Shown piece by piece: positions 1 through 9,910 of a DNA stretch of 22,170 bases. Below the pieces are notes generated by a model, which ran no database searches, was not told the origin of the DNA, and saw nothing but the letters and a program-made list of their open reading frames with translations. The stretch comes from Aureobasidium sp. EXF-3400. Lineage: Eukaryota > Ascomycota > Dothideomycetes > Dothideales > Saccotheciaceae. The first letter of the stretch is position 1. Each line of letters begins with the position of its first letter. The stretch is from the NCBI GenBank assembly GCA_024195585.1, contig SWBL01000545.1, positions 1 through 22,170 of the forward strand, given 5' to 3'. The position numbers and the translations under genes were made by a program.

Positions 1-372
1 ACAGGAGCAACCCACCACATACTCGAGGGTCATACATACCATGTCAACGCAGTGGCTTTCTCGCCGGATGAGAAGCTCGTAGCTTCTGCGTCTAGTGACA
101 AGACAGTCAGGCTGTGGGATGTAACGACAGGAGCAACCCACCACATACTCGAGGGTCATACAGACCATGTCAACGCAGTGGCTTTCTCGCCGGATAGTAA
201 GCTCGTAGCTTCTGCATCCGGTGACAAGACAGTCAGGCTGTGGGATGTAGCGACGGGAGGAGCACGCCACATGCTCAACGGTCATACAAGCTCTGTCACT
301 GCAGTAGCTTTCTCGCCTGGCGGTAAGCTCGTGGCCTCTGCGTCATACGACGGGACAATCAGACTGTGGGAA
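1..372 (+). repeat. Three tandem 126-nt WD40-coding units
   Basis: Units start at 1, 127 and 253 with an exact 126-nt (42-residue) period. By eye, unit 1 and unit 2 differ at 8 of 126 bases. The differences cluster in four codons and change four residues (Y/D, E/S, S/G, T/A). The third unit is more diverged and closes the propeller. More units probably continue upstream of the window. Confidence 0.9.
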
Positions 373-702
373 ATCGAGCACAGTCGTTCTCTCGAGACCA
401 TCCTGATCAGTGAGTATGTCTACAAACTAGCTTTTGTGCATTCGTCACTCCTCCGATCCAATCTCGGTCTGCATGGAATTACCCTAACCAAAACGTCTTT
501 CGTGACGACCATCGTCCCGGCTGCAAACCTGCTAGGTGTAAGCGAAGACTGGGTCACCTGGAAGTCAAAGAGGGTCATGTGGCTGCCTCCGGCGTATCGA
601 GCGAGCTGCTCCGACGTTTCCCGTAACACTCTGGCAATGGGAAGCAATTCGGGGAAAGTGATCTTTCTATCGTTCGATGGTCATGCTATGCGAAATTTGT
701 AA
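1..702 (+). CDS. WD40-repeat protein, 3' end of an NLR-like (NACHT-WD40) gene, 5' truncated by window
   Basis: The frame is open from base 1, so the start lies outside the window; the stop is at 700-702. The first 125 or so residues are three WD40 units with the usual VAFSPD..LVASAS.D.T.RLWD pattern, encoded by 126-nt tandem units beginning at 1, 127 and 253. About 100 residues follow that are not WD40 and match the tail of the minus-strand NACHT-WD40 gene ending at 2782 (shared DWVTWKS, LRS-LG-H-IT and SG-----SF patterns). In fungi such propellers are the sensor half of STAND/NLR proteins of the HET-E/HET-D type, acting in non-self recognition. The NACHT domain is not in the window, so calling this an NLR is inference from the shared tail. 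No stop or frameshift interrupts the visible part. Confidence 0.8.
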   Translation, partial: TGATHHILEGHTYHVNAVAFSPDEKLVASASSDKTVRLWDVTTGATHHILEGHTDHVNAVAFSPDSKLVASASGDKTVRLWDVATGGARHMLNGHTSSVTAVAFSPGGKLVASASYDGTIRLWEIEHSRSLETILISEYVYKLAFVHSSLLRSNLGLHGITLTKTSFVTTIVPAANLLGVSEDWVTWKSKRVMWLPPAYRASCSDVSRNTLAMGSNSGKVIFLSFDGHAMRNL

Positions 703-908
703 TGGTTACGACGGTAGCTCCCCGGTTTACATTGCTACATACCTATTGGTCGGTGCTCCTCTTCTGGGCCGCTGGTGGCTAACAGCTTTACCAACTCGAC
801 TTAACGTAGACACGACTGTATCGACCCCAGATTCGCAGATCATTTCGTCTCATGTAATGATACATCCACATGCTATGTCTTGAGCTACTCGTGTACCGTG
901 TCTTGTAG

Positions 909-2342
909 GCTGTCTAGAACAATAAATATGTCCAACGCATCGAGATCCTCTTGGTCAAGAAGACTAGCTAGGTCAACCCAGCCAAGACCGAGCTCTACCA
1001 CTTGTAATACTTCGCTGGAAGAAAGGTCTCAAACCATCTCGTCCGCAGTCTGACTGTCCCGGAAACAGATCCACTATTCTACATCCTTACTGGGCTATAC
1101 ATGCAGGACAGGACATACCCATCTCCACTGTCTATTACGGCTAGAAAGTTCGGTTCTCCCATCGGGTTCACGGCAGACAGCCCAATAGGGACAGTAGAGG
1201 AGGTGGTCCAAGGACCATGGATCGAGGGCGCGAGACTAGAGGTCTAGAGGGAGATGAAAAGGAGATCATCGGGCTATTTTAAAGCATGGCCGGCCAGAAT
1301 TGACAAGCACACTTTGTATACAGATGCCACCTGGAAGAAAAGGAGGGCTGCCATCGCATTGGTACAAGGAAGGAGCGAAAACGTCATCACCTAGGGACAA
1401 TGCCTGACTTGGCGGCGGACGATTCGACCGTTGCGGAACTCATTGCGATCGAAGCGGCCCCAGCTCGCCGGGCCCGGAAAATACCACTCCCTAACCCTAG
1501 GACGACTGTCATTGCAACAGATAGCAAGCGGGCTATACGATACATCGTAGAAGGGAATAATTCGTATGGGCAATACATTTTACGATATATCTGGAATTAC
1601 ATAGCCGCTCTGAGCTATCAGGAGGAAGGGTCGGTTCTACTACAGTGAATACTAGCCCATAAGGGTGTCGATGGGAACAGAAAGGCGGACAGAACAGCTA
1701 AGGTGGTCATTGAGGATGGACCCATCGAAGAGCACACTACTAATCACTATGCTCCCCTGATCGCCAATTTCCTGCGAGGGCGAGACGCTTCAAGCTCGCG
1801 TTATTGGAACGCTCTACATCGGTATTCCATGACAGTAGATACTGCAACATATCCTACACCTTAGGAGGATACTCGGACCACAAGGAGAAGGACAAAATTG
1901 TTGATGGCGAGAAGGACAAGTGGAGACCAGACTGGAATGTAGTGGAAGGTACGATCTAGTTTGCAAAGGCGACAAGCAGATTTCAACCACAGGCATAAGG
2001 GCAATTCGACTAACATTAAGTGCCTAGAAACCAACTACCACACAGCCGCTACCTTAGCAAAATTGCTCCACACAGCGTTCGGCCGATAAGGATCTACGCA
2101 ACATAGGGAAGAGCCCTTATGGAGGGGGCTAGCCCGCTTAACACTACGAAAGGTTGTGGACAACACTCATTACACAGGCACGCAGGTATCACTGGCGTTG
2201 ATGTTTTACACGGTCTGCTGCGACCATTACCCTCCTTCCAACTCAATACAACGTCTGCTATTGGTCACAATATAAATTGATTAGTGACAGCTCATACCCC
2301 TTGCGGGGTAAATAGCCTATGAAAATCAAATCAGATCAAATC
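909..2342 (+). mobile_element. Degenerate Tad-like non-LTR retrotransposon (LINE), 3' part
   Basis: Frame 3 from about 909 to 1394 reads as the end of a reverse transcriptase (VNPAKTELYH, then YFAGRK after a stop) running into an RNase H start (LYTDAT). It carries stops near 969, 1008, 1241 and 1392. The frame then shifts: from about 1418 frame 2 gives the RNase H middle (VAELIAIEAA, ATDSKRAIRYI, GQYILRYIWN). After a TGA at 1646 it continues ILAHKGVDGNRKADRTAK, where the family has a W-IPAHKGV-GNE-AD motif. The 3' end has a hairpin at 2295-2310 and an AAATC-like tail at 2324-2342, as in fungal Tad-clade LINEs. It cannot be active. The 5' boundary is not visible; 909 is only where similarity becomes readable. 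Confidence 0.75.
2295..2342 (+). repeat. LINE 3' hairpin and AAATC-type tail
   Basis: TACCCC-TTGC-GGGGTA at 2295-2310 is a perfect 6-bp stem with a 4-nt loop. It is followed about 14 nt later by imperfect AAATC/AGATC units (2324-2342). This arrangement is typical of the 3' terminus recognised by the reverse transcriptase of fungal Tad-like LINEs and fixes both the orientation (plus) and the right end of the insertion. Confidence 0.65.
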
Positions 2343-2781
2343 CACGACGGCGAAGTACAGACCACGAAACCTACTTACTCTTTATTCTTCTCGGATCTCT
2401 GGATGGTACAGCTATGGTCGCATATTATGAAGGCCAACTTGACCGTTGTACAAAAGTATTCAGTCGTAGCCGGGTGAGATACGAAATGGCTTTTTTGGGA
2501 GGCAAGCCATCCCGCCTTACCAGGTTCGGTGGGACTTTCAGTGGAAAACCCGGCTATCTTATGTGTTAAGGCAGAACTGTTGTCGTTTAGAGAATGCAAG
2601 CAATACTATGTATCATAAAGCAAGGTCTGGTAGAGATAGAAGGAACAGCTGCGTCAGAGGTAGTAGTAACGTGACTTCAAAGAAATGACGCAACTATCGC
2701 CACAACTATGTGCATCGATGCGCAACGGACAGTGTACCTGAGCATTTAGCTACATAGCTTCTGGTAAAGATATTCATCAGT
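2343..2781. other. Intergenic, no gene recognised
   Basis: This stretch lies between the LINE tail and the end of the minus-strand NACHT-WD40 pseudogene. The only open frame (2375-2599, minus) has no recognisable motif and is probably chance. Confidence 0.5.
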
Positions 2782-5249
2782 TTATCCTAACTCAGCTGTG
2801 TTGAATGTCAGAAAGCTCAGCCTCCCAGATGGGAGGCCTAGTACAACAGTGTCTTCGCAGAGGGCGACACAGGCTGGCCGATAATTGAGTGGTAGCCAGA
2901 GTATCTTTCTTGACTTCCACGTCACCCAGTCATTACTTATGCATATCAGACTTCTTGTTCGGCTGGGAGGCATGATCACGGACGTCGTGACTCCAGTAAT
3001 CTCGTGAATGCCGAGGTCTGATCGGAGAAACAAACGTTGGCGTAGAGAAAGCAAGCATGCAAATACCACTACGAACATTGAGACTCTGAATCATGGTTCA
3101 CTTTTTAACATCCCAGATCCTGATGGTTTTGTCCCAAGACACAGATGCCACCAGCTTGCCGTCGGGCGAGAAGGCGACTGCAGTGACACCTTTTCCATGA
3201 CCTTCGAAAATACTGCGTGGTTGGCCAGATGCCACATTCCACAGCATGACTGTCGTGTCCGACGATGTAGAGGCCACGAGCTTGCCGTCGGACGAGAACG
3301 CCACTGCATTGACCCTGTCCCCATGGCCCTCTAGAATACTGCGTGGTTGGCCAGATACGACATCCCACAGCCTGACTGTCTTGTCACATGACGCGGATGC
3401 TACGAGTTTGCCATCAGGCGAGAAGACCACTGCGTCGATCCGTTCTTGGCGACCCTCGAGCGTGCTCATATTGTTCCCCCAGTCTTCGTCCACTATTGGC
3501 AATGGAGAAAATAATCTATGGATCTCTTTGCTGTAGGCTTTCCTAAGGATGGATCTGGTTGGACTGAATACCAGGGACGCCACATAAACCTGGAGAGGAG
3601 CCATCTGTATAAGAGAACACCACCTTTTGACGAATCTTGCCGCATCCATCACTATGTTTCCGTAACGCCAAGGCTGTCCAGACTGCTGGTGTATGGTGAT
3701 GGTGCTGTATACGCTTCTTTTCCCTAATGCACCTACACATAAGGCCTTCAGTTGAGATATGGTTTCAATGGCGCTATCTATCCTGCCTAGCAAAGCTGAA
3801 GCTTCTAACCAATGCAGAAAATGTTTTTGGAAGAAAGAATGCAGCTCCAAACCTTCGTCGACAGTACACCCACTCTCCTGCCAGTGTCTGAACCAGTACA
3901 AGCAGGAGTATCGAAATGAGGGGTGGAGTAAGCGAATGGGTAGTGAGTCGTGTTCCCGATGGTCAATGACGGAGCTCAGGTCATCCAAAGTGTGCAATAT
4001 GTCATTCTCCTCTTGCTCAATGAGTCTTGCAAGACCGGTGGCAGGTAGCTGCTCGAAAATAATTACAATAGATCCCACCACTTCGTGAAACATGACGCTA
4101 GAGGCTTCTGACTCTCCAGACTCGCGTTCAGTCTCAACGGCGCGGGTGAGGACCAAGTTATAAAGTTGGTCAAGGTTTGGCGTTGCAGGTCCTGTGTTCC
4201 CATTTCCTTGCACAATCTGTTCGAGGCGATTCGCAGCAAGCCTACAGCTAACTGTGACGTATCGATACACAGTCGTAGCATAAATAAATAGGCCACATGC
4301 TTGCTCAACCAGCACATCTATGTCCTGCTCACTCGGCCAGTTCCTAGTGATCCTAAGAGCGACTTTCTTGGCTCGAAGCTTATGGTGGATGAACAGACGG
4401 ATATCAGCATCGACAATGTGCCTCGGTATGTTATGAATAATCAGATCGCGGTGGAAGATCTGAGTACCGGCGCGGAAGGCGTTGCGGACAATGTAGTCTG
4501 GTCAACTCGTGAGAAATATTCGAAGTCTGACCGTGGTAATTTTTTCCACCTCAGCTAGCAGCCGAATGACTATCTCGACATCTTGTTCACCCTCACATTC
4601 ATCCAGAGCATCGACGACGATGGATATCAGGGGAACCGCAGATTCGGGTTTGAGGTGGAACAATGGCTGGGAGATAAGGTGGTTCCACTGATCCTGCTTG
4701 AGCTTGTGAGCTATATCTTGCTGCTGCTCGATGCCTCTGCAAATCGGCTCTCTCAGGATTTGCGGTCTTGATATTGCGAGTTGTTTCGCGACTGTCGCGA
4801 AAAACCTCTTGGAACTGGCAACATCCCCACCATCACGCGGAAAAAAGAAGCTCGCGTCAAGGTTACCACTGTCGTGGAGCTCCTAGGCTATCGTGCGCGA
4901 GATGGTGGATTTTCCAGTACCAGCCATTCCATTGAGCCAGAACACGGATCTTGCATTATTGACATCGTGGAACCAACTTCTGATCTGGTCCAATACCTCC
5001 ACACGTGTGTTCGGAAAGCACAGTGAGTCATCTTCCTTTCCGGACGAATTGAATGCGGCTCGCTCAGCGACAAGCAGTTTGTCAAGCACTTCAGAGAAAC
5101 TGTGCTGATGGTCAGCAAAGATCTTCACAGTACGTGTCGAAGATGATGCACCTCCTATAGTTGTGGTGTATATTACCTATATGTTGTTTCCCGTGATCTG
5201 TCGCGACGGAATGTACAACTTGGTGCCCGTGCTGACTTGGAGAGGTCAT
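2782..5249 (-). pseudogene. NACHT-WD40 NLR-like gene broken by nonsense codons and a frameshift
   Basis: From about 5176 down to 3098 a single frame carries, in order: a linker common to ascomycete NLRs (VAERAAFNSS, NTRVEVLDQIRSW), Walker A GMAGTGKST (4930-4904), Walker B ISIVVDALDEC (about 4630-4593), a long helical spacer, then three WD40 units (about 3460-3101). Three in-frame stops interrupt it. TAG at 4883-4885 follows SRTIA. TGA at 4502-4504 sits inside LTS*PD, where the family has LTSRP, so CGA to TGA is likely. TGA at 3098-3100 follows WDVKK. A one-base frameshift near 3026-3036 is needed to reach the C-terminal domain (to 2782), which matches the tail of the gene at 1-702. The N-terminus is unclear: a short ATG frame, 5249-5112, may be its start. 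Function of the intact family: non-self recognition and cell death; this copy is almost certainly dead. Confidence 0.8.
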
Positions 5250-6493
5250 GATAATTCCTACATCAACTCAAGGTATGCGAACACGCTTCGAAATATTGTA
5301 CCGTTCAGTTCTGATACCTTGTGCGGATCACTGCATAAATATACGCGCTGTGGTGCCGGTTACATGTCTCTGATGTGGGGGCCCGTAGTGGTGGCTGTTA
5401 GCTTCCTCGCGCGACCTTCATGCATAGTCGTAAGAAAGACGGTAACTGGTCGTTGGGTCTTCCCTGTCCACTCTAAGTATGATTCTTTTCATCCTCCTCA
5501 TGTTTCTTTCTCTTGGTGTCGTTGTCTGTTACAACAAACACACTGATGTTCAACTTGCGGAGCGCATGAGCCATGCGTCTCTATTGGAACCGTACCTAGG
5601 TAGTTGGATCCAGGCGTTGGTACATCGATCTATGATATTAGCCGCTGCGGCCTGCTTGATCCAAGCTCTGTGGGAGCTGAAGGGAAGCGCTCCAACAAAC
5701 TAGGCAACAATACGACGCGATTTCTTACCGCTTTCAGATCAGGGAGCCAGCTTGCAGATTCCATAGACGCGCTAGGCACAATGTCAACTTCCACCAGAGG
5801 CCGCTTTGTCGAGACATAAGGATGTGCTACATTAAGGCGATGATCGTGGAATCGAAAATGCTATAACAACGGAATGACCATCGACAGTTGTTCAAGACAT
5901 CTCACGGAAACCAAATTTGCCTTATGCGATACTAGGCAGAATCGATGAGAGATGTGCAACCTGCTTATCTAGACCGCAGGAGACCACCATCCTAGTCATC
6001 CTTGTATCGACTGGTTACGATTTAAGGTTCAAGTCTCTAGACAATCGGCAGGTATCAGATTTCCGCAAGCCATTGTCTGAATGACATACTCTACTGCATT
6101 ACGATCGTCTATGATATTGGCAAGTCAATCCAAGGTTTATGCTACGGACTGACCGACATACAAAATACTTGGTCGCGATGCCTTAAACCCCCTGTAACGA
6201 ACGAGAGCGACTTTGAACGACGGAATACAGATGCGGGGTCTCGCACGATACTTAGCAAGGACAGCGAAGCGAGGGCTAAGTGATGCACAAACGATCGATT
6301 CTGCGCCTTCGGCCTCACATCCACCGACCGAGCTGCCCCTCTGGTTCACATCCTGTAACAGCGGCAGCGAGAGCGGAAAGTCGCGCCGTCAGGTGGACTA
6401 CTCGAAGTCAATTCCGCCGACGATCTTGGCCATATCTTGAACTTGAACCTCTTCAGAAGTCGAGCATCATCCCACAAGACTTGACGGCCATGA
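5250..6493. other. Long stretch without a recognisable gene
   Basis: Only short open frames occur on either strand, none with a motif I recognise. A minus-strand frame around 5815-5640 reads smoothly for about 60 codons and could be a remnant of the N-terminal effector domain of the adjacent NLR-like pseudogene, but nothing identifies it. Another minus frame at 6137-6349 is equally anonymous. Confidence 0.45.
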
Positions 6494-6808
6494 TTAATGG
6501 AAGACTTTGCCTAGTATGGAACTCTTTAAACTCCTTGTTGCGGTAAATGCATTGACAGGATGGCAAGCTACATTATGTTTGTAGTCTGCAGCGCATGCAT
6601 CGATATGTCCGCTGATCTGCTTGCCAGGAAGTGACAGAGTAATGTATTCAGATTGATCGATGGCGCAATTGTATACTTGTTCTGCGATGGTCGACATGTT
6701 TGTCAGTGCAAGGTCTAAGCCAGGTCTCTTCGCCGAAGCCCCTTTGTTGGTGACAAACCCTTCAATCTCCTTGCAAATGGGGACGATTGTCTTCACCGCT
6801 GTCATCAC
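6494..6808 (-). other. Possible last exon or unrelated short reading frame
   Basis: A 104-codon frame overlaps the end of the HNH_2 pseudogene in another phase and continues past its stop. Its composition looks protein-like (VPICKEIEGFVTNKG, DLALTNMSTIAEQVYNC), but I recognise no family. It may be a frameshifted C-terminal extension of the HNH_2 gene or chance. Confidence 0.25.
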
Positions 6809-8441
6809 TGGTAACTAGTGCAGACGTAACACTCTCGCAGCCAGTCGTGGCATACTGGTCGCCCATGGCGACCTGCTGAGCATCTTGTGAATGAACTGAT
6901 CGCTTGCGATCAGCAGCAGCCCACGTCTGCTTCATACGTTCGATACGTCGCCAACCCGGATACCAACTTTTTGGCTTCTGAGACTCAGGCATCCCTTCCA
7001 GCTCGGGCAGTCGTCGTTCCATTAAGATTAGGTCCTCTTCCAATTCGCCTTGCTCATCTGTCGAACCTGCTGACTCGTGGATCTGAACACCAACACTGTA
7101 GTGGTCAGCACCACCGGAAAGACTAGGGCCAGCCACGGTGCTTTGCGTAGTGAATTCGGTACCAACGGATCCAGAGGATTTGTGTCTCTTTGCCGTTCTG
7201 AGATGTTCGAACTCGACACTAGCATCTTCCGGTCCACGGGATCATTTCGTTGGACTTGCACTTCGCGAGGGGCGAACATAGCGTCGAAGCTGTTGGCCGT
7301 CCATTATCCTCTCTTGCCATTCACTTTCAGATGCTACCCACACCTTGACCTTTCTCGGCGTTGATTTGCTAAGATAAGCCCTAAGCAAGCTCATGATAGC
7401 CCAGGCAAATCGCGCATAGAGAAAATGTGGTCCGCACTGTACAGGGTGCGCAGCGACATTGTGGTATAGTGCGGCCTGGTCGGGGGCAGCTTGGAGGAAG
7501 TGGGCGACCAGTGTGTTGGGTCCCTTAGGGAAGAAGACCCAGATGCGATCATCGAAGGTCTTATGAAGATTAGAGCAAAGGAGGAGGCAGTTGGCAATGT
7601 CCCTAGTCATGTTGATGTAGTTCGATATCTGATTTAGATTCCATACTTGCATGTCATTGCGCAAGTACTAGGTCTCTTCTTTCATAGGGCAGAGATGCGC
7701 AGTCTCGGTGGCAGACGAGTGGTTGCTAAGCCGGCATGTCCGGTCGCGCATCTTGACCCCAGCACTAAAATTTGATTGAGTTGTGGCTTGGGCAGCGTTA
7801 TTGTTATCGTCTGTCGAGGCGGAGAGCCAGGCTGAGGGTAACGAGTTCGGGAATCGCCAGTCATCAAAAGTCGGAACGACGGGATAATCGAGGTCGTCTG
7901 GAACGTGGAAGTAGTAGTCGATCGGCTGGCAGGGGACGAGGTCGTCGTGATCCAGGGCGATGCGCTCCGCACGACAATCTCTAGACACACTCAAATAGCC
8001 ATCGTGACGATCGTCGGCGACTATTGCGCATGCTGTATGCAGCAGGCCGTAATGGAGAGCGCCATCTTCGTGGTCCCAAGCGAACAAGGTGAAGAGCACG
8101 TCGTTATTGTGTGTGTGACGCACGCTAATTTTGTGCTTAAGCGGCTGTCCACCTTCGAGGAAGAGGTATTCGGTCGGTAACGGAGGCGGGATATGCTGCT
8201 CGTATCGCGAAGCACGATTTGACGTCTCGAAGTAGCCATGCTGCGGGTTGCATCACGCCGTGCCCATGGTGCTGTCAAGTTCTGCTATGTCTTGGATGGT
8301 CACCTGGATGTCGTGGGGCCAACAGAAATCGGCTGTTAATCCGCCCGAAAGTTTGGATTGTTTGTTACGACCGGCCTTGGCAGACAGTGCGTTGTACTCG
8401 CTCTACCTTACAGCCTTCGATTTCACATCTCTCCTCCTCAT
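6762..8441 (-). pseudogene. Fungal HNH_2-domain protein, four in-frame nonsense codons
   Basis: One frame runs from an ATG at 8441-8439 to TGA at 6762-6764 (559 codons) with no visible frameshift. Internal stops lie at codon 13 (TAG, 8403-8405), codon 63 (TGA, 8253-8255), codon 258 (TAG, 7668-7670) and codon 400 (TGA, 7242-7244). The N-terminal half has the pattern of the fungal HNH_2 family (GALHYGLLHTACAIVADD, GYLSVSRD, YPVVPTFDDWRFP). The HNH residues follow: AHLCP (first H), DIANCLLL (N) and NLHKTFDDR (second H), then FFPKGP, VAHFL and PHFLYARFAWA. The C-terminus has an acidic linker and a SWYPGWRRIERMK segment. The stop at codon 258 falls where relatives usually have W, so TGG to TAG is likely. 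Role of the family is unknown; nuclease activity is inferred from the fold. An alternative, that stops lie in introns, is unlikely because coding similarity continues directly across them. Confidence 0.75.
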
Positions 8442-9545
8442 TACTAAATTTATACTGTTGGTGACTATAAGCTGGGAAAAAGGGTAGAAAAAGCCTCAGC
8501 TCTCTATAATACCTAACGACTGTGTCACGATTGGTCATCTGCTAAGTCATGATCCTGGCTCCTGGCCGCCAGAGTGACCCTGACATTGCAATGTGCTGCC
8601 AAGACTGCTCGCTGCCTTCTGCAAAACACTGGATGGACGCAGCACATCGCGAGAGTTTTGAGCGTGAGGGTAAGGCATCAGAAGGTTCGCGGACTGTTGT
8701 GCTTAGGTTGCAGCCACGGGCAAAACCGGAAGGACGAATGTGTACCGTCCCCGGTACCTTCTCGGAAGCGTCCTCAGCTATTTCCATGTTCTCAGATCAG
8801 GACTCATGCAATAAGGCACAGTGAGCAACTCAGACTTTCTTTAGTCAAAGACCCCGATGATTTGGTAAGCACTAAGCCCAGCCATTGGTGTCGCAACGGG
8901 GCAATCGTGTGAGATACAGCCTCTATCTCCATGTCGATTTTAGCTCATCCAGTCTCACGCTCGGATCCTGCACATCAGTCTGACTTAGTCGTCGGCTCAA
9001 ACCTCTGAGTAGCAGGCGGACGGGCACCACGTCGTACAATGAGCCAGAATCGAGGACTGCCTTATGTCACGAAAGCAGAGAATAGAGTACTGAGGTGGCT
9101 TCTGACTTTGGGCAGGGATACATCATCACCGCCCATACACTTGCACACGACTGAGCATTGGTTCGTGCAGTATTCGTCTAAGCGTCACGCATAACGGCCA
9201 AAGTTTTGTCGAGAGGTAACCCTTGTGCGAAACCAGGTTTCTCTGCGGCGTTGACAAAAGCTAGCTCTATTGAAAACTTACGTAGTCTGAGGACGCGAGA
9301 CAAGACCAGACTATGTGGGTAACGCATTGTTTGTCGAAGAGAGCTTGCAAGTTGCAGCAGGAGAATTAGACTGGCTTCTGGTGAGCTAGTCACGCGCACA
9401 TTCTGGGTACTCTAGCCTAAACCTCGACGCTGATTGCTATAGAACTACCTGATCCGACTACACTCAACCTGGATTTGTATCGGAGTTCGTATGTAGAATC
9501 TGCAATATGTTTCTTCGGAGTAGTATGTCTCACAGACGCCTGCTG
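8442..9545. other. Intergenic with anonymous short frames
   Basis: No recognisable gene. Overlapping frames at 8549-8824 (plus) and 8542-8787 (minus) and a minus frame at 9178-9399 (ending PGFAQGLPLDKTLAVMRDA) have no known motif. The last is somewhat protein-like and may be debris downstream of the TPR fragment. Confidence 0.4.
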
Positions 9546-9910
9546 CTAGCATCCTTTACCGTGAAAGTCTGATATTGCTCTTTGAATAGATATATCATCT
9601 GGGACCAGCTGATCTGCCTCCTTGAGGGCGTTATAAGCAGCGTCCCAAGACGCGACGCCCTTCTCGGCCAAAGCTAGTCTGTAAAAGGCTTTCCCTCTTT
9701 GCTGGTCAGGTACGTCTTCCATCTCTAGCACCGCCTTCGCGTCGCTTTTTCCCAGGCTCGGATTTTGAGATAGACGTGGGCTAGATTCAGATGTAGCACA
9801 ACTCGTAGTTTCGGAATAGCCACGAGGCGGCTGAGACGAGAAAGACATGATTCGTACTGCTGGACTGCATCCAGGTATCGTGCCTCGTGTTGTCTCTCTC
9901 CCACGGCCTA
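9546..9910 (-). pseudogene. TPR co-chaperone-like protein fragment, frameshifted
   Basis: Two minus-strand frames together read as a tetratricopeptide-repeat region like the C-terminal TPRs of cyclophilin-40/FKBP-type co-chaperones. The upstream frame (9907 to about 9745) gives GERQHEARYLDAVQQYESC and LRVVLHLNLAHVYLKIRAWE. After a small indel near an A-rich run at 9735-9750, the second frame gives DAKAVLEMEDVPDQQRGKAF, YRLALAEKG and ALKEADQLVPDD, with a stop at 9546. Two further stops lie just upstream (TAG 9908-9910 and another 6 bases beyond). An ATG frame of 137 codons covers 9959-9546 but mixes coding and shifted sequence, so it is not taken as the real gene. The catalytic or isomerase part is absent; this is a truncated copy. 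Family assignment beyond TPR is tentative. Confidence 0.6.

Noticed and set aside
3008..3334. Plus-strand open frame of 108 codons over the WD40 repeats
   Set aside because: It is antisense to the repetitive WD40 coding sequence; several similar frames there arise from the repeat periodicity.
4784..4802. Perfect 9-bp inverted repeat with one central base (TTTCGCGAC/GTCGCGAAA)
   Set aside because: It lies inside the NACHT coding frame (encoding part of FFATVAKQ) and is explained by codon use; no sign of a terminator or binding site.
7668..7670. Stop inside the HNH_2 gene explained by an intron
   Set aside because: Family similarity reads straight through the stop on both sides without a gap, and no GT-AG pair of suitable length surrounds it.
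8021..8278. Minus frame beginning MTAPWARRDATRS as an alternative N-terminus of the HNH_2 gene
   Set aside because: It is out of phase with the HNH_2 coding frame, which itself continues upstream to an ATG at 8441.
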